From positions 1 to 44,064 of the forward strand of contig CAMHEN010000007.1 of assembly GCA_946184165.1 (NCBI GenBank): a DNA stretch of 44,064 nucleotides. The letters are read 5' to 3'. This document shows positions 24,768-31,172 of this stretch, one piece after another. The DNA is from an uncultured Clostridia bacterium. Its GTDB lineage: Bacteria; Bacillota; Clostridia; Oscillospirales; Oscillospiraceae. A program made the translations under genes and the position numbers. Under the pieces are notes generated by a model that saw nothing but the letters and a program-made list of their open reading frames with translations, was not told the DNA's origin and ran no database searches. Positions within the stretch are counted from its first letter, which is position 1; each line of letters starts with the position of its first letter.

Positions 24768-24882
24768 CCGTTTTTGAGGGAGCTTTGCTTCCTCAAAAAC
24801 ACCCTGATCCGAACAACGTGAGGCCTCACGCCGACCAAACGCGGCATATACGCATTGCCGCGTGCGATAAGCGTGAGTCCTC
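24768..24882 (+). repeat. three-hairpin interspersed element, copy A
   Basis: Three stems: TTTTTGAGG.../...CCTCAAAAA (24771-24799), GTGAG/CTCAC (palindrome GTGAGGCCTCAC) and ACGCGGCA/TGCCGCGT. An inverted, roughly four-fifths identical copy is at 28640-28755. Several differences keep the base pairing. It sits between folT and the GH13 gene. Confidence 0.7.
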
Positions 24883-24910
24883 GATTGCGAAACCGGAGTT
24901 TCGCAATCGA
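24881..24910. repeat. 12-bp hairpin before the GH13 gene
   Basis: TCGATTGCGAAA/TTTCGCAATCGA with loop CCGGAG. The arm TTTCGCAATCGA recurs exactly in the leader of the DAACS gene (28510-28521). Confidence 0.6.
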
Positions 24911-24934
24911 ATTTATACAAAGGAGGCCGCCGCT

Positions 24935-26224
24935 ATGGCCCGCGATACCGACCGCAGTCTGCAAACCCAGCTCATCTACTCCGTCTATGTCCGCAGCCAC
25001 ACGCCCGAGGGGACCTTTGCCGCCATCATCCCGGACCTGGACCGCATCCGCTCCCTCGGGACGGATATCATCTGGTTCATGCCCATCCACCCCATCGGGG
25101 TCGAGGGAAAGAAGGGCAGCCTCGGCTGCCCCTACGCAAACCGCGACTACCGCAGCGTAAATCCCGCCTACGGCACGCTGGATGACTTCCGGCTCCTGGT
25201 GGACGAGATCCACAAAAGAGGCATGAAGGCAATGATCGACGTGGTGTATAACCACACCTCGCCCGACTCCACCCTCTACCGGGAGCACCCGGAGTTTTTC
25301 TACCACGGCCCCGATGGAAAGCCCGGCAACCGCTACGGCGACTGGGCCGACGTCATTGACCTGGACTATACCGTGCCTGCCCTCTGGGACTATCAGATCG
25401 AATCCCTGTGCTTCTGGGCCGGGATCGTGGACGGCTTCCGCTGCGACGTGGCAAGCCTCGTGCCGCTGGCGTTCTGGAAAAAGGCGCGCACGGCGGTGAA
25501 GCAGGTCAACCCCGCCTGCATCTGGCTGGCCGAGACCGTGCACATGAGCTTCGGCTGCAAAGCGCGCCGCCTGGGCTTTGACGCCATGCGCGACACGGAT
25601 GCCTTCGAGGCTTTTGATATGGAATACGACTACGACATCCGCGAGGTCTTTGATGAGGTCCTGCGGGGCAGGGCCCCCCTGTCCCACTGGACGGATATGC
25701 TCAACATGCAGGAGGGGCTCTACCCCGCAAACTACAACAAGATGCGCTGCCTGGAAAACCATGACCAGCCCCGCATCGCCTCTCTCGTCCCGGATATGGA
25801 GGCGCTCGTGAACTGGACGGCCATGCTCTACTTCCTCAAGGGCACGACGCTGATCTACGCCGGACAGGAGTGGGCCGATGCGCACCTGCCGAGTCTCTTC
25901 GAGAAGGAGACCGTCAACCTGGAGACGGGCTATAACCTCATGCCGCTGATGAAAAAGCTCAAAGCCGCGCGCGCGGAGCTCTTTACCGGAGAGGACAGCT
26001 TCTGGGCCCGGGCCGACGACGGGCGCTGTGTCGCCGTGATGGAGCGCTTCGGTAAGGCGCGCCACTGTGTCGGCGTCTTCTCCCTGCGCGGGGAGACCGG
26101 CGCTGTCGCGGTGTCGCTTCCGGACGGGACGTATGAAAACCGCATCGGCGGAAACCGCGCGTGCGTGGAGGGCGGCAAGGTCTTCTGCGACGGGACGCCC
26201 CTGCTGCTGGTCGAAGAGCGATGA
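24935..26224 (+). CDS. GH13 (alpha-amylase family) glycoside hydrolase
   Basis: The 429-residue product is a compact GH13 enzyme with all four conserved regions: DVVYNHT (Asp102, His107), GFRCDVASL (nucleophile Asp171), LAETVH (acid/base Glu200) and ENHDQPR (transition-state Asp277). There is no signal peptide, so it acts in the cytoplasm on alpha-glucans or short malto-oligosaccharides; the precise specificity (hydrolase or transferase) cannot be told. AAGGAGG lies 8 nt before the ATG. Its stop overlaps the gluQ start in ATGA, so the two are translationally coupled although no metabolic link is obvious. Single-domain architecture, no carbohydrate-binding module. Confidence 0.9.
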   Translation: MARDTDRSLQTQLIYSVYVRSHTPEGTFAAIIPDLDRIRSLGTDIIWFMPIHPIGVEGKKGSLGCPYANRDYRSVNPAYGTLDDFRLLVDEIHKRGMKAMIDVVYNHTSPDSTLYREHPEFFYHGPDGKPGNRYGDWADVIDLDYTVPALWDYQIESLCFWAGIVDGFRCDVASLVPLAFWKKARTAVKQVNPACIWLAETVHMSFGCKARRLGFDAMRDTDAFEAFDMEYDYDIREVFDEVLRGRAPLSHWTDMLNMQEGLYPANYNKMRCLENHDQPRIASLVPDMEALVNWTAMLYFLKGTTLIYAGQEWADAHLPSLFEKETVNLETGYNLMPLMKKLKAARAELFTGEDSFWARADDGRCVAVMERFGKARHCVGVFSLRGETGAVAVSLPDGTYENRIGGNRACVEGGKVFCDGTPLLLVEER

Positions 26225-27153
26225 GCGGGCCAGTTGTCGGCCGCTTCGCGCCGAGCCCCTCGGGCTATATGCACCTGGGAAACCTCCTGGCGATGCTGCT
26301 GGCCTGGCTGGACTGCCGCGCCCTCGGCGGGGAGATGGTCTTTCGCATGGAGGACCTGGACCCCGCACGCTCCAAAACGGCCTATCGGGAGGCCATGGCG
26401 GCGGATCTGCGCTGGCTTGGTCTCGACTGGGACCGGGGATGGCCGGAGGACGCAGGCTATGCCCAGTCAAAGCGGACGGCCCTCTATGAGGCGGCCTTTC
26501 AAAGACTCGCGGCGCGGGAGCTTGTTTATCCCTGTTTCTGCCGCCGTAGCGAGCGCCTGGCCGCCGCCTCCGCACCCCATCCCGGGGAGCGGGAGCACGA
26601 CGGGGGCTGCCGCTGCGCGCGCCTGACGAAAGGGGAGCGCGCGGCCTTGGAGGCCTCCGGCAGAAGACCCGCCTGGAAGCTCCGGAGCCCGGACGAGACG
26701 ATCACGGTCCACGACGGGCACTATGGCTCCTTTACGCAGAATCCCGCCCGCGACGTCGGAGACTTTATCATCCGCCGGGCGGACGGGGTCTATGCCTATC
26801 AGCTCGCGGTGAGCGTGGACGACATGCTGATGGGCGTGACACGTGTGGTGCGGGGGCGGGACCTTCTCTCCTCCGCGCCGCGGCAGAAATGGCTCATCGA
26901 GACGCTGGGCGGCACGGCGCCCGCCTATTGCCACTGCCCGCTCCTGACCGGCGGGGAGGGCAAGCTCTCCAAGCGCATCGGCAGTCTCAGTACCGAGACG
27001 CTCCGAAAGGAGTACCGGGGAGAGGAGATCGTGGGCCGCCTCGCCTGGCTCTGCGGCCTTCTGGATCGGGAGGAGCCCGTCTCCGCCCGGGAGCTTGTCC
27101 CGGCCTTCTCCTGGGACAGGATCTGCCGGGGGGACGTCAATATGATTCTATAA
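26221..27153 (+). CDS. gluQ: glutamyl-queuosine tRNA(Asp) synthetase (GluQRS)
   Basis: A truncated GluRS paralogue that attaches glutamate to the queuosine base at position 34 of tRNA-Asp. The 310-residue product has only the catalytic core: RFAPSPSGYMHLGNL (HIGH-type), a cysteine-rich zinc segment (YPCFCRR ... GGCRCARL) and a KLSKR loop in place of KMSKS. It lacks the anticodon-binding domain of the full GltX at 16602-18077. The start overlaps the GH13 stop by four bases. An upstream in-frame start would lie inside the GH13 gene and is less likely. A strong hairpin follows. Confidence 0.93.
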   Translation: MSGPVVGRFAPSPSGYMHLGNLLAMLLAWLDCRALGGEMVFRMEDLDPARSKTAYREAMAADLRWLGLDWDRGWPEDAGYAQSKRTALYEAAFQRLAARELVYPCFCRRSERLAAASAPHPGEREHDGGCRCARLTKGERAALEASGRRPAWKLRSPDETITVHDGHYGSFTQNPARDVGDFIIRRADGVYAYQLAVSVDDMLMGVTRVVRGRDLLSSAPRQKWLIETLGGTAPAYCHCPLLTGGEGKLSKRIGSLSTETLRKEYRGEEIVGRLAWLCGLLDREEPVSARELVPAFSWDRICRGDVNMIL

Positions 27154-27157
27154 AAAT

Positions 27158-27193
27158 CCGGGAGGATTCGCAGATCCCTGCGAATCCTCCCGG
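27158..27193. terminator. bidirectional terminator between gluQ and the DAACS gene
   Basis: A perfect 16-bp stem CCGGGAGGATTCGCAG and its complement with loop ATCC. The minus-strand side ends in ATTTTTATAG, so it suits the leftward transporter gene; the plus side has a weak GGTTTAT tail. Confidence 0.85.
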
Positions 27194-27220
27194 GGTTTAT
27201 ATGCGTATGTTTTGTTTCCG

Positions 27221-28456
27221 TCAGCGCTTCCTGGCCATGGCCTTCTGGAGCCAATCCTTGCCGTCGTTGTAGCGGGAGACGATGTAGGAGGCCACATAGT
27301 CGCCGGCCGCGTTGACCATGGTGGCGGGGGGATCGACGAGATCGCCGATGGCCTGGGCAATGGGGAAGGCGACCGCAAGCTGCTCGGGGAAGAACAGGGA
27401 GCAGAGCACCAGCTCGCCCGTGCCGCCGCCGCCGGGGATGCCGGACATGGCGACCGAGGAGACCGTCGCCACGATGATGGCAAGCAGCGCGTCGGTAGTG
27501 GCGAAGTCCTTGCCGAACATGCCGAAGAGGAAGGCCACCTTGATGATGGCGCTCATGCCGGAGCCGTCCATGTTCATCGTCGCGCCCATGGGCAGGACGA
27601 TGTCGGTCACGTCCTTGGAGATGCCGGTGTCCTCGGAGACCTCCATGTTGGTGGGGATGGTGGCGACGGAGGAGCAGGTGCCGAAGGCCACAGCCGCCGG
27701 ACGGAACAGATGCTGGAACATGACCTTGACGGCGCCCTTGCCGCCGCCGAAGCGGGCGTAGAGCGGGAAGATCAGGAACATGTAGGCAAAGGAGACCACG
27801 TAGTAGAGGATGATGGCACGGGCGTAGTTGGTGACGAAGTCAGCGCCGTGGGCGGCCACCAGGGCGGCGAAGAAGCCGAAGAAGCCGATGGGGGCGTAGT
27901 AGCTGATGAGCTTGATGACCTTCATGAGGACCTGGGTGATCTCATTGAGAAGACCTGCGACCTTCGTCTCAGGTCCGCCGCACATCTGCACGCCGAAGCC
28001 GAAGAAGATGCCCGCGATGATGAGCTGGAGGATGGAACGGCGGCTCCAGAGATCGGGGAAGTCGGGCTTGGTGAAGAAGCCGACGATCATGGCCCCGGCG
28101 GACATGGGCTCGGAAGCGCCCGGCTCAAAGGCGGGCTCGCCGGTGTAGACGGGGATAAAGCGCACCAGCACATACATGATGACGGAGGCGATGATGGTGG
28201 TGCACATGAAGGTGATCACGGTGGTGCCCATCAGCTTGCCTGCGCGCTTCGCGCTTTTCATGTTGGCGATGGAGGAGGAGATGGAGAAAAACACCATCGG
28301 CACGACGACGCAGAACATCATGTTGATGAAGAGCGTCCCGAGAGGCTCCAGAACGCCGGCGTTGGGCCACGCGAAACCGACGATGATGCCGAGCACGATG
28401 CCCAGAATCATGGAGAAGAAGAACCAGTTGTTCTTCAGAAAGCTGTTGGACTTCAT
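27221..28456 (-). CDS. dicarboxylate/amino acid:cation symporter (DAACS/SLC1 family)
   Basis: The 411-residue polytopic protein follows the GltPh fold: HP1 serine motif (GTCSSVATIPTNME), the TM7 sodium motif NMDGSG (295-300; canonical NMDGT), HP2 IPGGGGTGE and TM8 with VDPPATMVNAAGD. In TM8 the arginine that holds acidic substrates in GltPh (R397 of DMGRTMVN) is replaced by Ala378, and the GltPh D390 position is Gly371, while the D394 and N401 positions are kept (Asp375, Asn382). This argues against glutamate/aspartate and for a neutral or other substrate. AAGGAG precedes the ATG. It is divergent from an AraC-type regulator, a likely controller. Confidence 0.9.
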   Translation of the reverse strand: MKSNSFLKNNWFFFSMILGIVLGIIVGFAWPNAGVLEPLGTLFINMMFCVVVPMVFFSISSSIANMKSAKRAGKLMGTTVITFMCTTIIASVIMYVLVRFIPVYTGEPAFEPGASEPMSAGAMIVGFFTKPDFPDLWSRRSILQLIIAGIFFGFGVQMCGGPETKVAGLLNEITQVLMKVIKLISYYAPIGFFGFFAALVAAHGADFVTNYARAIILYYVVSFAYMFLIFPLYARFGGGKGAVKVMFQHLFRPAAVAFGTCSSVATIPTNMEVSEDTGISKDVTDIVLPMGATMNMDGSGMSAIIKVAFLFGMFGKDFATTDALLAIIVATVSSVAMSGIPGGGGTGELVLCSLFFPEQLAVAFPIAQAIGDLVDPPATMVNAAGDYVASYIVSRYNDGKDWLQKAMARKR

Positions 28457-28488
28457 AAGAGGATCTCCTTTCGGGGTTTGAGTTCATT

Positions 28489-28522
28489 TAGTCGATCGTC
28501 AAACCCTAATTTCGCAATCGAC
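28489..28522 (-). repeat. imperfect hairpin in the DAACS gene leader
   Basis: AGTCGAT...AAA / TTTCGCAATCGACT around CCCTAA. It shares the arm TTTCGCAATCGA with the hairpin before the GH13 gene. It lies between the promoter and start of the transporter gene. Confidence 0.45.
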
Positions 28523-28539
28523 TGTTTAAGATCATTGCC

Positions 28540-28568
28540 ATTATATTTTCGAAGATTTGCAAAGTAAA
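28540..28568 (-). promoter_or_regulatory. DAACS transporter promoter
   Basis: On the minus strand TTTACT (28563-28568), a 17-nt spacer and a perfect TATAAT (28540-28545). Confidence 0.6.
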
Positions 28569-28596
28569 TTGCAAAATATGCTTGAAACATTGCAAA
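28557..28596. promoter_or_regulatory. three TTGCAAA repeats between divergent promoters (possible AraC operator)
   Basis: TTGCAAA occurs at 28557-28563, 28569-28575 and 28590-28596. The last two are 21 nt apart, two helical turns, a usual spacing for AraC-family half-sites. They lie over the DAACS -35 region and inside the araC promoter spacer. Confidence 0.45.
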
Positions 28597-28610
28597 ACCT
28601 GCTATATACT
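28582..28610 (+). promoter_or_regulatory. promoter of the AraC-family regulator gene
   Basis: TTGAAA (28582-28587), a 17-nt spacer and TATACT (28605-28610). The leader of about 165 nt contains element copy B. Confidence 0.6.
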
Positions 28611-28639
28611 TCAGTCAACTGTGCGCATGACTTGCAGCT

Positions 28640-28755
28640 GAGGACTTGCGCTTATCGCATGCGGCGGAGCGTGACACGCCGCATTTGATCGGCGCGAGAG
28701 TTCACGATGTTCGTTTCAAGGTGTTTTTGAGGCGGCAAAGCTGCCTCAAAAACGG
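28640..28755 (-). repeat. three-hairpin interspersed element, copy B
   Basis: The reverse complement aligns with copy A along its full length. The stems are kept: TTTTTGAGG/CCTCAAAAA, CGTGA/TCGCG (with one G-U type pair) and ATGCGGCG/CGCCGCAT. It lies in the leader of the AraC gene, opposite in orientation to that gene. Confidence 0.7.
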
Positions 28756-28781
28756 TTGTAACAGGAAAGGGCGGGAGATAT

Positions 28782-29627
28782 ATGGCGGAGCGGACGGGCG
28801 TCAACCGCGCGGGATATCTGCGGGAGAGCTTTCACTATTTTCATCTGAAGGACAGCGCGGGACAGGAGCTGGACTTTCATTTTCACGAATTTGACAAGTT
28901 GGTCATCCTGCTCTCGGGCAGCGTGAGCTATCTTGTGGAGGAGCAGCGTTACAGCCTGGAGCCCTGGTCTGTCCTGCTGGTGCGGCACCACACCATTCAC
29001 AAGGCGCTCATCGACCGGACCCGCCCCTACGAGCGCATCATCCTCTACCTCGACCGGCGGTATTTCGAGCGCGCCTTCCCCGGGGCGGGGCTGATGGACT
29101 GCTTCGACCAGGCGGACCGGCACCGCCGCCATCTGCTCACCGCGGGCGCAAACCAGCTTGAGGAGCTGAAGGCCGCCGTCGCCGCCTATGAAAAAGCGGC
29201 GGGGGACGACCGCCTCGGCGCCCAGACCATGCGGGAGACCATGATCATCCAGCTTCTCATCCACATCAACCGCCTGCGGGAGGCCGTCCCGGGGCACGGG
29301 GAGAACCGGGGCGACCCCAAGCTGCAGCCTGTCCTGTCCTATATCAACGAGCACCTGCGCGAGCCCCTGACAGTGGAGGGGCTTGCGGAGCAGTTTTATA
29401 TGAGCCCCTATCATTTTATGCGGCTTTTCAAGGTGCAGACCGGTACCACGGTGCACGCCTATGTGCGACAGAAGCGACTCATGAACGCCGCCCGCCTCAT
29501 CCGCGAGGGGGTCCCCGCCGCGAAGGCCGCCGCCGAGAGCGGCTATGGGGACTACTCCGCCTTCCACCGGGCCTTCCGCGAGAGCTTCGGCGTGAGCCCG
29601 GGCAGGCTCACCGGAAAAGGCGGATAG
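28782..29627 (+). CDS. AraC-family transcriptional regulator (cupin sensor domain)
   Basis: The 281-residue product has an N-terminal cupin-type sensor domain (about 25-90, LDFHFHEFDKLVILLSGSVSY ... HHTIHKALID) and a C-terminal double helix-turn-helix AraC domain (about 180-278, LTVEGLAEQFYMSPYHFMRLF, TVHAYVRQKRLMNAARLI, YGDYSAFHRAFRESFGVSP). Such proteins usually activate genes when a small ligand binds the cupin. It is divergent from the DAACS transporter, its probable target, and TTGCAAA repeats between the promoters are candidate sites. GGGAG precedes the ATG. The ligand is unknown. Confidence 0.93.
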   Translation: MAERTGVNRAGYLRESFHYFHLKDSAGQELDFHFHEFDKLVILLSGSVSYLVEEQRYSLEPWSVLLVRHHTIHKALIDRTRPYERIILYLDRRYFERAFPGAGLMDCFDQADRHRRHLLTAGANQLEELKAAVAAYEKAAGDDRLGAQTMRETMIIQLLIHINRLREAVPGHGENRGDPKLQPVLSYINEHLREPLTVEGLAEQFYMSPYHFMRLFKVQTGTTVHAYVRQKRLMNAARLIREGVPAAKAAAESGYGDYSAFHRAFRESFGVSPGRLTGKGG

Positions 29628-29641
29628 GCATGTTTTGCCCC

Positions 29642-29781
29642 GTAGGGGTCGGCGTCCTCGACGACCCGGCGGAGAAACGTAACAATATACAAAACGCTCC
29701 GGCAAATCCGTACCATGTACGTTTTCGCCGGAGCGTCAATTTTTTTCAACCGCGCGGGGCGTCCGGGAGGCCGCCCCCTAC
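29642..29781. repeat. GTAGGGG...CCCCTAC element, copy 4, split by a terminator hairpin
   Basis: The left half GTAGGGGTCGGCGTCC..CGACCC and the right half GGGGCGTCCGGGAGGCCGCC..CCCCTAC match the element at 4984-5054, but about 70 nt holding a terminator hairpin lies between them. Stem changes relative to copy 1 preserve pairing. Confidence 0.65.
29694..29746. terminator. terminator hairpin between araC and the aminotransferase gene
   Basis: ACGCTCCGGC (29694-29703) and GCCGGAGCGT (29727-29736) with an inner GTAC dyad, then a T7 tract on the plus strand. The minus strand has TTTTGTATATTG, so it may serve both converging genes. Confidence 0.85.
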
Positions 29782-29807
29782 GGGGACAACGGACAGTTTT
29801 GCGCTCT

Positions 29808-30998
29808 TTATCTGTTGTTGTATTTCTCGATGGCGATTTTAAGGATGTCGATGGCGCGGGCGATATCGGGGGCGTTGATGGTGTAGGCCAGGCGCACCTC
29901 GTTGACGCCGCGGCCGGGGGTGGCGTAGAAGGGCTCTCCGCAGGCGAAGAGCACGGTCTCGCCGTGGTCGTCAAATTCATTCAGAAGCCACATCTGGAAC
30001 TTGTCCGCGTCGTCCACGGGCAGGGCGCACATGACATAGAAGGCGCCCTTCGGCATCCGGCAGACAACGCCCGGGATCTCCTGGAGCTTTCTGACCATGG
30101 TGTCGCGGCGCAGGCGATACTCGTCCCGCACGGCGTCAAAGTAGGAGGGGTCCATCCCGTAGAGGGCGGCGGAGGCGATCTGGTCCACCGTGGCGGAGGC
30201 GAGACGACACTGGCACCACTTCATGACCTGGCCCATGAACTCTTTGTTCTTGGAGATCACGCAGCCCACGCGGGCTCCGCAGGCGGAAAAGCGCTTGGAG
30301 ACGGAGTCGATGACGATGACGTTCTCCTCATATCCCGGAAACTGCAGCGCGCTCAAAAGCGGCTCCCCGGCGTAGACGAATTCGCGGTACACCTCGTCGC
30401 AGATGAGGAAGAGCTCGTGCTCCTTCGCGATGTCCAGCATGAGCTTCAGCTCCTCCGGACTCAGGATGGAGCCGGTGGGGTTGCCGGGGTTCGTAATGAA
30501 GATGGCGCGGGTATGCTCGTTGATGCAGGCCTCGACGCGCGCCCGGTCCGCGTAGAAGTAGCCCTCCTCCACCGAGGTGGGGATGGGCCGGATGGACGCG
30601 CCCGCGAGCTTGACGGAGGTAGCGTAGTTGGGATAGAAGGGCTCGGGAATGACAATCTCGGCCCCGTCGTCCAGAATGGTGGCGAGGACCATCTGCAGCG
30701 CCTCGCTGCCGCCGCTGGTGGCGACGAGCTCGCTCCTTTCGAGCTCCACGCCGATGCGGTGATAATAGCCGCGCACCGCGTCCAGATACACGGGCACGCC
30801 GGCGGAGGGCGCGTAGGAGACCACCTTGTCCGCGTAATTCCGCAGCGCCTGATAGAAGGGCGCGGGGGTCTCCACGTCCGGCTGGCCGATATTCAGGTGA
30901 TAAATCCTGATGCCGCGCGCCTTGACTTTGTCCGCGTAAGGATTGAACTTGCGCATCGGGGACAGGCCGCAGCGCTCCATTTTGGAAGAAAGTTTCAT
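29808..30998 (-). CDS. class I pyridoxal-phosphate-dependent aminotransferase
   Basis: Fold-type I aminotransferase of 396 residues, close in layout to aspartate/aromatic aminotransferases. It has HLNIGQPDVETP, YAPSAGVPVYLDAV, TSGGSEALQM, the Asn-Pro-x-Asn-Pro-Thr-Gly stretch ITNPGNPTGS, ICDEVYREF (Asp-x-x-Tyr) and the PLP lysine in SVSKRFSACGARVG, with a late Arg in NEVRLAYT. The substrate cannot be fixed from the sequence. The ATG is chosen over a TTG two codons upstream because AAGGGAG lies at the right distance. A good promoter lies upstream. The gene converges with araC across a terminator. Confidence 0.93.
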   Translation of the reverse strand: MKLSSKMERCGLSPMRKFNPYADKVKARGIRIYHLNIGQPDVETPAPFYQALRNYADKVVSYAPSAGVPVYLDAVRGYYHRIGVELERSELVATSGGSEALQMVLATILDDGAEIVIPEPFYPNYATSVKLAGASIRPIPTSVEEGYFYADRARVEACINEHTRAIFITNPGNPTGSILSPEELKLMLDIAKEHELFLICDEVYREFVYAGEPLLSALQFPGYEENVIVIDSVSKRFSACGARVGCVISKNKEFMGQVMKWCQCRLASATVDQIASAALYGMDPSYFDAVRDEYRLRRDTMVRKLQEIPGVVCRMPKGAFYVMCALPVDDADKFQMWLLNEFDDHGETVLFACGEPFYATPGRGVNEVRLAYTINAPDIARAIDILKIAIEKYNNR

Positions 30999-31028
30999 AA
31001 TCAACGCTCCCTTGCGTGTTTTTCATGC

Positions 31029-31057
31029 ATTGTAGCATTTCTTGTCTGTTTGTGCAA
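31029..31057 (-). promoter_or_regulatory. aminotransferase promoter
   Basis: On the minus strand TTGCAC (31052-31057), a 17-nt spacer and TACAAT (31029-31034), with TGC before the -10 (extended -10). Confidence 0.7.
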
Positions 31058-31109
31058 GTATTGATATCGGGAAGGTGTTAAATTTGTTTTTGCCCGCGCT
31101 GCCTCCGGC

Positions 31110-31138
31110 TTGTGTTCATTTTCGGAATTTGATAGAAT
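31110..31138 (+). promoter_or_regulatory. addBA promoter
   Basis: TTGTGT (31110-31115), a 17-nt spacer and TAGAAT (31133-31138), preceded by TGA (extended -10); about 35 nt before the addB start. Confidence 0.6.
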
Positions 31139-31172
31139 AGAGAAAAAGACAAACAAGTGAGGTCAAATTGAA

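Noticed and set aside
27212-28567. Plus-strand open frame antisense to the DAACS transporter (His/Asp/Gly-rich)
   Set aside because: Its composition is the mirror of hydrophobic membrane-helix codons; the minus strand encodes a well-conserved transporter.
24768-28755. Insertion sequence flanked by inverted repeats
   Set aside because: The enclosed genes are GH13, gluQ and a transporter, with no transposase; the repeats are small non-coding elements.
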